Source: Synechococcus sp. CS-1331 (GTDB taxonomy: Bacteria; Cyanobacteriota; Cyanobacteriia; PCC-6307; Cyanobiaceae). Taken from it: DNA of 64,000 nt. Every line of letters begins with the position of its first letter. The first letter of the stretch is position 1. Location of the stretch: assembly GCA_025127975.1 (NCBI GenBank), contig JAHLYQ010000038.1, positions 88,364 through 152,363 on the forward strand, given 5' to 3'. The notes below the pieces were generated by a model. That model was not told the origin of the DNA. It searched no databases and worked only from the letters and a program-made list of their open reading frames with translations. The translations under genes were made by a program, and so were the position numbers. Positions 46,030-54,576 of the stretch are shown one piece after another.

Positions 46030-47173
46030 GAAGGCGGTCAACATTTTCGGGCTGGCTGTTGTAGCCCATCAGGCCGATGCGCCACACCTGGCCAGCGAGG
46101 GCGCCGAGGCCGCCGCCCACCTCGATGCCGTGGCGGTTAAGCAGGTGGAGGCTGAAGGCCTTGCCATCGACGCCGGCTGGGATCCTCACGGTGGTGAGGG
46201 TGGGAAGGCGCAGGTGCTGGGGGGCATGGAGTTCCAGGCCCAGGCGCTCCAGGCCTGCCCAGAGGCGCTCCGCATTGCTGCGGTGGCGGGCCCAGGCCGC
46301 TTCGAGGCCCTCCTCAGCCAACAGCCGCAGGGCCTCGCGCAGGCCGAAATTCATATTTACGGGCGCTGTGTGGTGGTAGACACGATCGCTGCCCCAATAC
46401 TTGTTAAGCAAGCTGACATCGAGGTACCAGTTGGGCACCTTGCCCTGCCGGGCCAGCATCTTGGCCTCCGCCCGCGGCCCCATGCTGAAGGGTCCGAGCC
46501 CCGGCGGGCAACTCAGGCCCTTCTGGGAGCAGCTGTAGGCCAGGTCCACCTTCCACTCATCCAGGTAGATGGGCACTGCCCCCAGGGAAGTCACCGTGTC
46601 GAGCAGCAGCAGGCAGTCGTACTTGCGGCAGAGGTCGCCAATCCCCTCGACGGGTTGGCAGATGCCGGTGGAGGTTTCGGCATGCACGATTGCCAGAATC
46701 TTGGGGCGGTGGCTTAGTAGGGCCTGTTCCAGCTCCTCGAGGCTGAAGGCCTCCCCCCAGGGCTTCTCGATCATCACCACCTCGGCCCGGTAGCGACCGG
46801 CCATATCGGCCAGGCGCAATCCGAAGTAACCCTTCACCGCCACCAGCACCTTCTCACCGGGCTCGATCGTGTTGGCCAGGGTGGCCTCCATGGCGGCGCT
46901 GCCGGTGCCACTCATGGGAATGGTGAGACGGTTGTCGGTTTGCCAGGCGTAGCGCAGCAACTCCTGCACCTCCCCCATCAGCTCGATGTAAAGGGGATCC
47001 AGGTGGCCGATCGGGGTGCGGGCCAGGGCCTCCAACACGGTCGGATGGGCGTTGGATGGTCCCGGACCGAGCAGCAGACGGTCGGGGGTGCCGATCGGGG
47101 CCAGAGCGAGGCGATGGGCGGAATTGACTGGGGGCAGCACAGGGAGGAAAGCCGGGGCCTGGGTTAACAGCAT
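45962..47173 (-). CDS. Class V aminotransferase (alanine/serine-glyoxylate type)
   Basis: About 403 residues from the ATG at 47173; a GTG at 47221 would add 16. PLP fold type I: LLLGPGPSNAHPTVLEA, IPMSGTGSAAMEATL, AIVHAETSTGICQPVEGIG, LLLDTVTSLGAVPI, and the PLP lysine in YSCSQKGLSCPPGLGPFSMG. Such enzymes transfer the amino group of alanine or serine to glyoxylate in photorespiration. It follows apcF by 13 bp, and the 3' end overlaps tadA. Confidence 0.93.
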   Translation of the reverse strand: MLLTQAPAFLPVLPPVNSAHRLALAPIGTPDRLLLGPGPSNAHPTVLEALARTPIGHLDPLYIELMGEVQELLRYAWQTDNRLTIPMSGTGSAAMEATLANTIEPGEKVLVAVKGYFGLRLADMAGRYRAEVVMIEKPWGEAFSLEELEQALLSHRPKILAIVHAETSTGICQPVEGIGDLCRKYDCLLLLDTVTSLGAVPIYLDEWKVDLAYSCSQKGLSCPPGLGPFSMGPRAEAKMLARQGKVPNWYLDVSLLNKYWGSDRVYHHTAPVNMNFGLREALRLLAEEGLEAAWARHRSNAERLWAGLERLGLELHAPQHLRLPTLTTVRIPAGVDGKAFSLHLLNRHGIEVGGGLGALAGQVWRIGLMGYNSQPENVDRLLNLFESELPAFRSGAALAGAAV

Positions 47174-47186
47174 GGAACCTGGAGCC

Positions 47187-47705
47187 CTATCGCGCCCGCA
47201 AGTTGGTGGCGCCAAGGCCACGGCAGAGGTACTCGAAGGGTGCGCGCACAGCCGTTGTGTCGCTCACACCGGTATCCAGCAGCAGTTCACACACCACATC
47301 GGCCAGCAGGGCGATGCTCCGGACGGTCGGACCGGTCGGCACCCCCAGGCTCTTGTAGGTGTCGTCGAGGCCGTTGAGCACGCGCTCATCGAGGATGGTG
47401 GGATCGCCGGCGATCAGGGCGTAGCTGGCATAGCGGAGGAAATAGTCCATGTCCCGCAGGCAAGCGGAAAGCCGGCGCGTGGTGTAGGCGTTGCCGCCGG
47501 GGAGGATCAGCTCGGGATCGGCCAACCAGAGGCGCTGGGCTGCCTCACGCACGATCGCCGCCGCCTCCCGGTTGATCAACTCAACCGCCGCAAGACGCAA
47601 CCCAGACTCGGAGTAGTAGGAGGAGATCCGGTCGATCGCGGAACGATCGAGGTAGCGGCCCTGCTGGTCGTAGCGACCAATCAGCCCAGTGATGGCATCG
47701 CGCAT
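47187..47705 (-). CDS. apcF: Allophycocyanin beta-18 subunit
   Basis: 172 residues, ATG start. Phycobiliprotein beta chain: N-terminal MRDAITGLIGRYDQQGRYLD with LDRSAID, then PGGNAYTTRRLSACLRDMDY containing the bilin-attachment cysteine (C in SACLRDMDYFLRY), YALIAGDPTILDERVLNGL and YKSLGVPTGPTVRSI. The pattern GRYLDRSAID and PELILPGGNAYTTRR matches ApcF rather than ApcB. ApcF is a terminal energy emitter component of the phycobilisome core, pairing with the linker ApcE. It stands apart from the main apc operon. Confidence 0.9.
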   Translation of the reverse strand: MRDAITGLIGRYDQQGRYLDRSAIDRISSYYSESGLRLAAVELINREAAAIVREAAQRLWLADPELILPGGNAYTTRRLSACLRDMDYFLRYASYALIAGDPTILDERVLNGLDDTYKSLGVPTGPTVRSIALLADVVCELLLDTGVSDTTAVRAPFEYLCRGLGATNLRAR

Positions 47706-47881
47706 GGCGGGATCTAATCAACGCAGCTGGCCTGGACCGTAGCACTTGAAACAGGGCAAAACCCAGGCCAGGGGGTCGATCTGGGCAAGCTGACAGAAAC
47801 GGTTACGCAAGCGGCTGCCCGCTGCGGGCAAGAAAGCAAAAGCCTGCGCATACTCATGCTGAAACCCGATCTAGACCTCGG

Positions 47882-49162
47882 ATGAAGCTGCTGCTCTACG
47901 GCTTGAACTACGCCCCTGAACCTGTGGGCATAGGCAAGTACAGCGGCGAGTTGGCCGAATGGCTGGCAGGCAGAGGCCATGAAGTGCGTGTGATCACGGC
48001 ACCGCCCTACTTTCCCCAATGGCGGGCGGTGGCCAACCGCTACAAAAGGGAACAAAGGCGAGGAGTTGATATCTGGCGCTGCCCCCTGTGGGTGCCTAGG
48101 CGCCCGAGTGGGGTGAGCAGACTGATCCACCTGGCGAGTTTTGCTCTCAGCAGCCTGCCGGTGCTGCTGACCCAACGGAAGTGGCGACCGGATGTGGTGC
48201 TCACGGTGGCGCCTGCCTTCTTCTGTGCAACGGGAGCCCTACTGCTGGGGAGGCTATGTGGCGAGGCCACAACAACCTGGCTACATATCCAGGACTTCGA
48301 GCTGGATGCGGCCTTTGAACTGGGGATACTGAAGGGCAGGTGGATCCGGAGACTCGCCGAAAACTGGGAACGCAGTACCCTTCAAGGTTTCAACAATATC
48401 AGCACAATAAGCGAGGCGATGCGGCAAAGGGCGATCGTCAAAGGGGTGAAGACGGAGAACGCCTGCCTATTGCCTAATTGGGTGGATCTGAAAGAAATCG
48501 AGCCAGAGGAAGGAATTGAAAAACTTAACAATCCCTACCGAAGCGAGCTAAATATTAGCGAAGGGACGCTCGTTCTTCAATATTCAGGTTCCATGAACAA
48601 AAAACAAGGCTTAAATATTTTAGCACAAGCAATTCAGGAATTAGCTGATATGCCTAACTTGCTATGGATATTTGCAGGGGAGGGGCCCACAAAAGCCGAA
48701 CTCATCTCAATCACTTCGTGTTACAAAAATGTATTAGTTCTACCGCTGCAACCCCCAGAGAAACTCAATAGATGGCTAAATTTAGCCGATGTACATTTAC
48801 TGCCGCAGAAAGCGAAGGCAGCAGACCTAGTTCTGCCGTCTAAACTTTTAGGGATCCTCGCCAGTGGCAGGCCTGTGGTAGCAAGCTCACCGAGCGGTAG
48901 TGAACTAGGTGTGCTGGCCGAGCTGGCAGGAATACGTATAGAACCAGGGGATGACAAGGGTTTTGCCAAGGCCATTCGACAGCTTGCATCTGATAGAAAA
49001 CTGAGAGAACGACTTGGTGCAAAAGGTCGGAATATTGCAGAAAACTATTTTGGCCGAGAATCCATACTTACACAATTTGAATCTGCTTTAAAAAACCTTC
49101 AAAATAAATCCCACTTAATACGCGAAAGGGCCTGGAAGGGGGCGCCTTTATCATCCAATTAG
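47882..49162 (+). CDS. GT4 family glycosyltransferase, WcaI-like
   Basis: 426 residues, ATG start. GT-B fold: N-terminal LLYGLNYAPEPVGIGKYSGE, typical of WcaI-like (colanic acid) glycosyltransferases, and C-terminal nucleotide-sugar site: VLQYSGSMNKKQGLNILAQA, LLPQKAKAADLVLPSKLLGI, ASGRPVVASSPSGSELG. The first 600 bp are GC-rich, while the last half is clearly AT-rich, so the gene spans a composition boundary. Divergent from apcF (176 bp). The glycan is unknown; it is the first gene of a surface polysaccharide region. Confidence 0.9.
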   Translation: MKLLLYGLNYAPEPVGIGKYSGELAEWLAGRGHEVRVITAPPYFPQWRAVANRYKREQRRGVDIWRCPLWVPRRPSGVSRLIHLASFALSSLPVLLTQRKWRPDVVLTVAPAFFCATGALLLGRLCGEATTTWLHIQDFELDAAFELGILKGRWIRRLAENWERSTLQGFNNISTISEAMRQRAIVKGVKTENACLLPNWVDLKEIEPEEGIEKLNNPYRSELNISEGTLVLQYSGSMNKKQGLNILAQAIQELADMPNLLWIFAGEGPTKAELISITSCYKNVLVLPLQPPEKLNRWLNLADVHLLPQKAKAADLVLPSKLLGILASGRPVVASSPSGSELGVLAELAGIRIEPGDDKGFAKAIRQLASDRKLRERLGAKGRNIAENYFGRESILTQFESALKNLQNKSHLIRERAWKGAPLSSN

Positions 49163-49175
49163 AGCTGAAATATTT

Positions 49176-50330
49176 ATGAAAATTCTTCGTGTCATACGCA
49201 CTCTGGACCCAGCCAGCGGAGGCATGGCTGAAGGGATACGTCAAATAGCCCCCAATTTAAAAAAACATGGGGTCAGTACAACAGTCATCTGTTTGGATCC
49301 CCCCGGCTCAGATTGGCTGGTAAATCAAGGATTTGATTGCTATGGATTAGGTCCTGTCGCGGGGGAATACGGATATCGACGTGGATTGCCCACTCGAATC
49401 CACAAGCATGCTCAGCATCACGATATAGTTATTATTGATGGGATTTGGCATCATCATGCTTTTGCCACATGGCGAGCATTGCACAAAACCTCTATCCCGT
49501 ATTTTGTATATCCGCATGGGATGCTAGATTCTTGGTTTAAGCGTACATACCCCCTTAAGCATCTTAAAAAATGGCTTTATTGGCCCTGGGCCGACTACCG
49601 AGTTCTAAGAGATGCCAGAGCAGTATTATTTACCTCTAATCAAGAGCGAATATCAGCACGTGAATCATTTTGGCTTTATAAGGCCACGGAAATTGTTAGC
49701 GGATACGGTACCTCACCACCACCTATCAATACAGCATCACAACTGAAATTGTTATTTGAGCGCTTTCCACAGCTTCAAGGAAAACGAATAATCTTATTCA
49801 TGGGTCGCATCCATCCTAAAAAAGGGGTCGATAATCTAATCGAAGCCTTTGGACAAGTAGCAAATAATGAAAACCGATTGCATTTATTGATAGCTGGACC
49901 TGACGAAGTTGGCTTGAAACTGAAACTAAAGCAACGAGCAGATGCTCTTGGCATTGCTGAGCACGTGACGTGGGCTGGGATGCTACACGGCGGTCTCAAA
50001 TGGGGTGCCTTCAGTTGCGCAGAGCTCTTTTGTTTGCCTTCCCATCAGGAAAATTTTGGAGTAGCAGTGGCTGAAGCCCTTGCTTGTGGCCTACCTGTTG
50101 CTATATCTGCTCCAGTAAATATCTCCCTCGAAGTACTCGAGGCCAACGCAGGCCTAGTTTTTCATGACAATATAATAAGTCTAAAAAACTGCCTACTGCA
50201 GTGGCTAGCGATTAGAGATACAGATAGAACAAAGATGGGGTTAAATGCTAGGCAATTATTCGTTAACCAATTCGACATGGCATCAGTCTGCATAAAGCTA
50301 ATATCGATACTGGAGAATCATACAAAATGA
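49176..50330 (+). CDS. GT4 family glycosyltransferase
   Basis: 384 residues, ATG start, 13 bp after the WcaI-like gene. GT-B fold: LRVIRTLDPASGGMAEGIRQ at the N-terminus, YPHGMLDSWFKRTYPLK, RIILFMGRIHPKKGVDNLIE and the C-terminal SHQENFGVAVAEALACGLPV donor site. Such enzymes add sugars to lipid-linked oligosaccharide units. AT-rich throughout compared with the core genome. It ends at the boundary of a decayed IS region. Confidence 0.9.
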   Translation: MKILRVIRTLDPASGGMAEGIRQIAPNLKKHGVSTTVICLDPPGSDWLVNQGFDCYGLGPVAGEYGYRRGLPTRIHKHAQHHDIVIIDGIWHHHAFATWRALHKTSIPYFVYPHGMLDSWFKRTYPLKHLKKWLYWPWADYRVLRDARAVLFTSNQERISARESFWLYKATEIVSGYGTSPPPINTASQLKLLFERFPQLQGKRIILFMGRIHPKKGVDNLIEAFGQVANNENRLHLLIAGPDEVGLKLKLKQRADALGIAEHVTWAGMLHGGLKWGAFSCAELFCLPSHQENFGVAVAEALACGLPVAISAPVNISLEVLEANAGLVFHDNIISLKNCLLQWLAIRDTDRTKMGLNARQLFVNQFDMASVCIKLISILENHTK

Positions 50331-50333
50331 GAG

Positions 50334-51300
50334 TCAAAACTTAAGGTGACCTCGAATAATGAAAAATTCACACTTGCAGTCATCTGTTAATTTGCCCCCT
50401 ACGGGGCCAAGAGATCTAGTAGATAGCACATCAAAATGACAGAAAGGGGGCTCAGGCGACCTCAGGTAAATCACCTCTAATGCGGGTTCCAACGCCGGAT
50501 CAGCTTTTGGAAGATATCGCAGGAAGTTGAATCTCAGGTTCGTGAGCCCCAAACATGCTTTGCTCCCCTCAAGCCCAATCTTTCTAGACATCCTGCCACC
50601 CATAGACATGGTCATGCAGCCAAAAACATATTCAAAACAAGCTCTGATTGCTGATTTAATACGGTTGCGCTGTTTGGCTCCGTCGCTAAGCGGGTTATTG
50701 CAGCTGCCCTTTTAGTGAGTGCCACTTTCACCCCCCAAGATTCAGAAAGTCTTCAAAGCACTCCCCTGTATAGTCAGAACTCACCAAAACATAATGATCC
50801 GTGTTCTCAGGATCAAGCAGCATTGGCAGCATCTGACTGTCATGGATATTAGCCGGTGTCACTGCATAGCGCCGGATAAATCCACGTTCAACAACACTAG
50901 AGATATTGTTCTTTTAGCCGTTGTGATTGATGCCATTCTTTTGAACCCAGCGTAAATCCAAATCCTTCTGCTGCAATTGATTTAGGTTTTCATGCCAACC
51001 TTCAGACATGGACTTCTCTTTGATCTGTTTGTTTTCTTCTCTCCCATTCAGCTGCAACTGCTACGCAGAAGCCGTTGGCTATGGAACTGGAACCAAACTT
51101 GCATAAATGTTCTGCACGCCAGGTGCTTCGAAGCCTGGTCCCGAAGATATGCTCGAAATTTAAAAAATTTCAGATCACTCCGTCCTTACGAAGCCTTTCT
51201 CTAATGCAAACGTATTAGCATCGGCATGAGGAAAACTACACCCAAGCTCAAATTGAAAATCATTGATAGCTCCAGCATTATGAAAAGGATATGGAGAGGA
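50334..51300 (-). pseudogene. Decayed IS5-family transposase
   Basis: Minus-strand frames, joined across stops and frameshifts, give an almost complete IS5-type transposase. From N to C: a short NDFQFEL then SFPHADANTF; KFRAYLRDQA; IYASLVPVP; REENKQIKEK; GWHENLNQLQQKDLDLRWVQ; KNGINHNG; then a stop in place of Tyr before KNNISSVVERGFIRRYAVTP; ANIHDSQMLPMLLDPENTDH; LVSSDYTGECFEDFLNLGG; a frameshift at a G6 run; KGSCNNPLSDGAKQRNRIKS; RACFEYVFGCMTMSMGG; KIGLEGSKACLGLTNLRFNF. At least three stops and two frameshifts mean it is inactive. Terminal repeats were not identified. Confidence 0.82.
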
Positions 51301-51417
51301 TCAGTGGTTCAATTCTCAGTCGTCCAGCAATGCCTTTGCGATCCTGCGTATAACCTTTGTCGAAAAGTCATCTCGACCGATAACTATCTGAGGCAGCCTG
51401 AAGAAAAGCTCAGCAAA

Positions 51418-52296
51418 TTATTTTTTATGTGCTACGCACATAAGCGATAGGGCGGCACCTGGTGTGCCGGGGGCAATGCCGGACAGGCGTTGCGCAAGTC
51501 TATATTTAAAATTGGCCTTGCCCATATTTCCATCAAAAATCTCTGCGCCCATACTGTTGTTATGAGGATATACATTAACGTTGAATTCGAGAGGCTCCAG
51601 TACTGAATGATACATAGCCACATCAACGCCATCACCGCATGCATGGTGCGCTTCGCTAGCGACGGCACAGCGCTGCTCAAGCTCAGAGGCATGGCCACCG
51701 CGCTTCATCAGCCGATAAATAAATAGGCGCAGCTGCCATAAATGATAGCCTAGACCCTTGAAATCTACAGCAGTAAGTTGTACATCGTGGTCGCTTACTA
51801 ACACTCCGCCCGGTTTGACAAGTCTGGCGGCTTCGCTCAATACCAATTCCATGTTGTCAGCATGATGCATTGTAGCATTAATAACAACAATATCCGCGCA
51901 ACCTGAGCGAAGCGGTAGGTCTTGGGCATCAGCCAGTAATGGAATATATCCTATATCCTTAGCCATTTTCAATGCCCCAAAGCTTACGTCGACGCCAACA
52001 AGCAAGCTAGGGCTACCGCCTAAAGAGGCAAAGACATTACCGGGTCCGCAGCCAATGTCAACAACTACCTTATTGTCCCAAGATCCCGTAGCTTGTTTCC
52101 AGCGATCAATGAAAGCCGGATCGCGGTGGCAAGCTTTGAAGTAATTCATCCCCCACTCCTCGTGCCCAAAATACTGCGCGTTTCCGCCAAGGCTGAGAGT
52201 GATATTTAATGGAGATATTGGCGCAACTGTAATGCCGTCAACAATAGTGACAGATGCATGGCTGAGAATGTTGCTGTTGATCAATTCGTTTGACAT
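51418..52296 (-). CDS. Class I SAM-dependent methyltransferase
   Basis: 292 residues, ATG start. The Rossmann SAM site is VVVDIGCGPGNVFASLGG (about residues 78-95), with acidic residue in LLVGVDVSFGALKMA, LADAQDLPLRSGCADIVVIN and the post-motif ATMHHADNMELVLSEAARLV. It is a methyltransferase_11-type enzyme; the acceptor is unknown. It lies between two decayed regions in the AT-rich polysaccharide island and reads opposite to the GT genes, so a sugar or lipid-carrier substrate is plausible. Confidence 0.88.
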   Translation of the reverse strand: MSNELINSNILSHASVTIVDGITVAPISPLNITLSLGGNAQYFGHEEWGMNYFKACHRDPAFIDRWKQATGSWDNKVVVDIGCGPGNVFASLGGSPSLLVGVDVSFGALKMAKDIGYIPLLADAQDLPLRSGCADIVVINATMHHADNMELVLSEAARLVKPGGVLVSDHDVQLTAVDFKGLGYHLWQLRLFIYRLMKRGGHASELEQRCAVASEAHHACGDGVDVAMYHSVLEPLEFNVNVYPHNNSMGAEIFDGNMGKANFKYRLAQRLSGIAPGTPGAALSLMCVAHKK

Positions 52297-53035
52297 GTCA
52301 AAATGTTGGAGGATAAACTGGATCTCTTAGGGGGATTAGTCTATATTAATTGATTGTAGTGGAATAGACTGGTGATGGCCTATGGCAATCGGTGTGCGAA
52401 GCTGAAAGGTCTATTAGCATTAACAAAAAACATTGTAAATCCTTTTCGTCAAACATCCAGCTTTGTCTGCGCCAATTTTGAAATGCTAACAAAGGGTCAC
52501 CTTGCACTCCATACGGTCATTTTCCCAATCACCCCATGCTGCTGATCGCTTCAGCCTCCCCGGCCAACAGGGAGCAGATCAGCGGTCTTGATGAGGAGTC
52601 TGATCCACAATCCCGAGCCCAACGTGCTCGTGCAGCTGTTGCCCAGCGCCAAGGCTGAAGCGTACGGAGATCTGAGCCTGGCCCAAGGCATCCTAAAGGT
52701 ATGTCCACGGCGTGCTGGCGGAGCCTGACAGCAAGAGCTTTGGTCGGCGCGAATGGCTCAACTCCATGCCCCAAATTCCAGATATCGTGGCTGATCAGCT
52801 TGATTCCCAATCCTTGACCAGCCTTCTCTAGGCTGTAATATGAAATGTGGCCGCTGGGCCTTACCGGACATATATAATATAGGCTCATCTTAGGATCTCC
52901 TGGAGGCGAGGCTGCTGCCAAATTCAATTACCAACCTACAGAGCTCCTGTGCCAGGGGGGCAAATGTCATGACTTCCTTAGAGTGGAAAAAGCAGTGTGC
53001 TTGAAAAAACCAGCTCAGGCTCTTACTGATTAGGT
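52297..53035. other. 739-bp degenerate intergenic region
   Basis: There is no intact gene. The left 240 bp (to about 52535) are AT-rich with nothing recognised; they must hold the methyltransferase promoter. The middle is GC-rich and contains a maf-like remnant on the + strand. On the minus strand about 52905-52750, a fragment reads CPVRPSGHISYYSLEKAGQ and then HDIWNLGHGVE, which resembles the C-terminal part of a methyltransferase but has no intact start or core. The right 110 bp precede the GT2 gene. Confidence 0.6.
52536..52770 (+). pseudogene. maf: Frameshifted maf (septum formation/nucleotide pyrophosphatase) remnant
   Basis: Starting at ATG 52536, frame 1 reads MLLIASASPANREQ followed by ISGLDEES, matching the Maf N-terminus (LLLASASPARR, SGVDEE) with the intervening residues deleted. 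The match then continues in a second frame as LIHNPEPNVLVQLLPSAKAE, the Maf HPDPxxLVxxLAxxKAE block, and possibly in a third as HGVLAEPDSKSF. The gene is broken by frameshifts and lacks the C-terminal two thirds. GC content resembles the core genome, unlike its flanks. The third segment is the weakest. Confidence 0.6.
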
Positions 53036-53854
53036 ATGATTTCCATAATTATCCTTACTAAAAATGAAGAATATGATCTGCCAAGCTGCATAAATGCGGT
53101 TACATGGTGCGATGATGTTCATGTAGTTGACTCTGGCAGTTCCGACAAGACCATAGAAATTGCATATCAGCTAGGTGCAAAAGTATGTGTAAATACTTTC
53201 GAAAGTTTTGCACAACAGCGCAATTGGGCTCTTGACAATTGTAACACAAAAAACGAATGGATACTTTTTTTGGATGCTGATGAACATTCCACAGTTGCCT
53301 TCCAAAATGCCCTTGAAGATGCCGTCCTTCATGCATCCGAAGATGTTGCAGGTTTCTTCTGCTGTGGTAAAACTATGCTTAATCAGCGCTGGCTGAAGAG
53401 ATCAGATAATTTTCCCAAATGGCAATTCCGGTTGTTGCGTAAAAATTCATCTAGATTTATTGATATCGGCCATGGTCAAAAAGAGGGCAAAGTTAACGGT
53501 CGATTAGGTTATATTAAAGAGCCCTATCTTCACTTTGCTTTTTCTCATGGCTTTGAAGCATGGAGGACCAAGCACTTGACCTATGCCAAAAAAGACTCAA
53601 AAGAAATTTTTAAAAGTCGAATATCCCTTTTGTCTTTAATTTCGAGACATAGTTCTAAAAGAAATACTGCAATAAGATTCCTAGCTCGTCGAATGCCAGC
53701 ATGGCCCTTGGTTAGATTTTGTTATTCCTACCTGCTTCGAGGTGGTTTGACGGAAGGCAAGGAGGGTTTACTCTATTGCCAAAAGATGCTTTGGTACGAA
53801 CGTCAAGTCAGGCAGCAATTACGCCTATTGAATAATGGTCAAAAAAGTATATAG
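53036..53854 (+). CDS. Family 2 glycosyltransferase (WaaE/KdtX-like)
   Basis: 272 residues, ATG start. N-terminal ISIIILTKNEEYDLPSCINA, VHVVDSGSSDKTIEIA and LFLDADEHST give the GT-A donor and metal sites. The pattern SFAQQRNWALDN and KWQFRLLRKNSSRFIDIGHG places it with lipopolysaccharide core beta-glucosyltransferase-like proteins. AT-rich like the other island genes. It is convergent with the WcaF-like gene, 21 bp apart. Acceptor unknown. Confidence 0.9.
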   Translation: MISIIILTKNEEYDLPSCINAVTWCDDVHVVDSGSSDKTIEIAYQLGAKVCVNTFESFAQQRNWALDNCNTKNEWILFLDADEHSTVAFQNALEDAVLHASEDVAGFFCCGKTMLNQRWLKRSDNFPKWQFRLLRKNSSRFIDIGHGQKEGKVNGRLGYIKEPYLHFAFSHGFEAWRTKHLTYAKKDSKEIFKSRISLLSLISRHSSKRNTAIRFLARRMPAWPLVRFCYSYLLRGGLTEGKEGLLYCQKMLWYERQVRQQLRLLNNGQKSI

Positions 53855-53875
53855 GGCATCGGTTTCGATGATAGG

Positions 53876-54451
53876 TTATTCTCGGTAACCAATAGGGACG
53901 GCCGGAAAACCAGATACTATTGTCTTAGGTGGCACAGAATCGTAAAGAACAGAGCCAAATTTGATTACTGAACCCATTCCTACACGAACAGACGGAGCAA
54001 TGAGAACCATTGCACAAATCCAAGCCTCATCTTCGATATCAATCCTTCCTAACAAATAGGGAAATGAGGTTGATTTAAAATTATGGTTTCCAGTACATAG
54101 GTAGGCGCCTTGTGAAATACAGACGTTAGATCCGATCACAACCCATTCAAGGTTGTCGATCCATACTTTTTCGCCAATCCATGTATGGTCACCGATTGAA
54201 AGACGCCAAGGAAATTTTATCTTTACATTCGGCTTTACAAGAACACCATGACCAAGTTTCGCGCCAAACAATCTCAACAGTAGTACTCGCCAAAACGAAC
54301 CAGGAATCCAAGAAGATATCAAAATTTCCCCAAATATCAGCCAAAAAAACCACAACACGCTTGGTCGGCTCTTAGCAAAATCTTGCGGCAAATTAAATTT
54401 GCTCAAGTCTTGAAGTGGCCCAGGGAAATTCATTCGCCGAATCAAACCCAT
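53876..54451 (-). CDS. WcaF-like acetyltransferase (left-handed beta helix)
   Basis: 191 residues, ATG start. Hexapeptide-repeat O-acetyltransferase of the colanic acid WcaF type: WRVLLLRLFGAKLGHGVLVK, IGDHTWIGEKVWIDNLEWVV, ISQGAYLCTGNHNFKSTSF (with the catalytic His) and C-terminal VPPKTIVSGFPAVPIGYRE. The N-terminal FWLIFGEILISSWIPGSFWR helix is typical. It probably acetylates a sugar of the exported polysaccharide using acetyl-CoA. AT-rich island gene. Confidence 0.9.
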   Translation of the reverse strand: MGLIRRMNFPGPLQDLSKFNLPQDFAKSRPSVLWFFWLIFGEILISSWIPGSFWRVLLLRLFGAKLGHGVLVKPNVKIKFPWRLSIGDHTWIGEKVWIDNLEWVVIGSNVCISQGAYLCTGNHNFKSTSFPYLLGRIDIEDEAWICAMVLIAPSVRVGMGSVIKFGSVLYDSVPPKTIVSGFPAVPIGYRE

Positions 54452-54576
54452 TAATTTGTTAAAATTTTAAACCTAGACTTGGCCGACTCGCAGAAAGGTG
54501 CTAGGTATGTCAGGATATCCCAACCGCCGGTTTTAAACTTAAACTGTTGCCTCCTTATGTATTAAGATGAAGAGGT

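Noticed and set aside
47816-47830. Palindrome TGCCCGCTGCGGGCA between apcF and the GT4 gene
   Set aside because: Stem-loop possible, but loop too small and no U-tract downstream on either strand; lies in a divergent promoter region, so not a terminator.
50527-51204. Small + strand frames within the IS remnant
   Set aside because: They are antisense to transposase-like sequence and have no family features.
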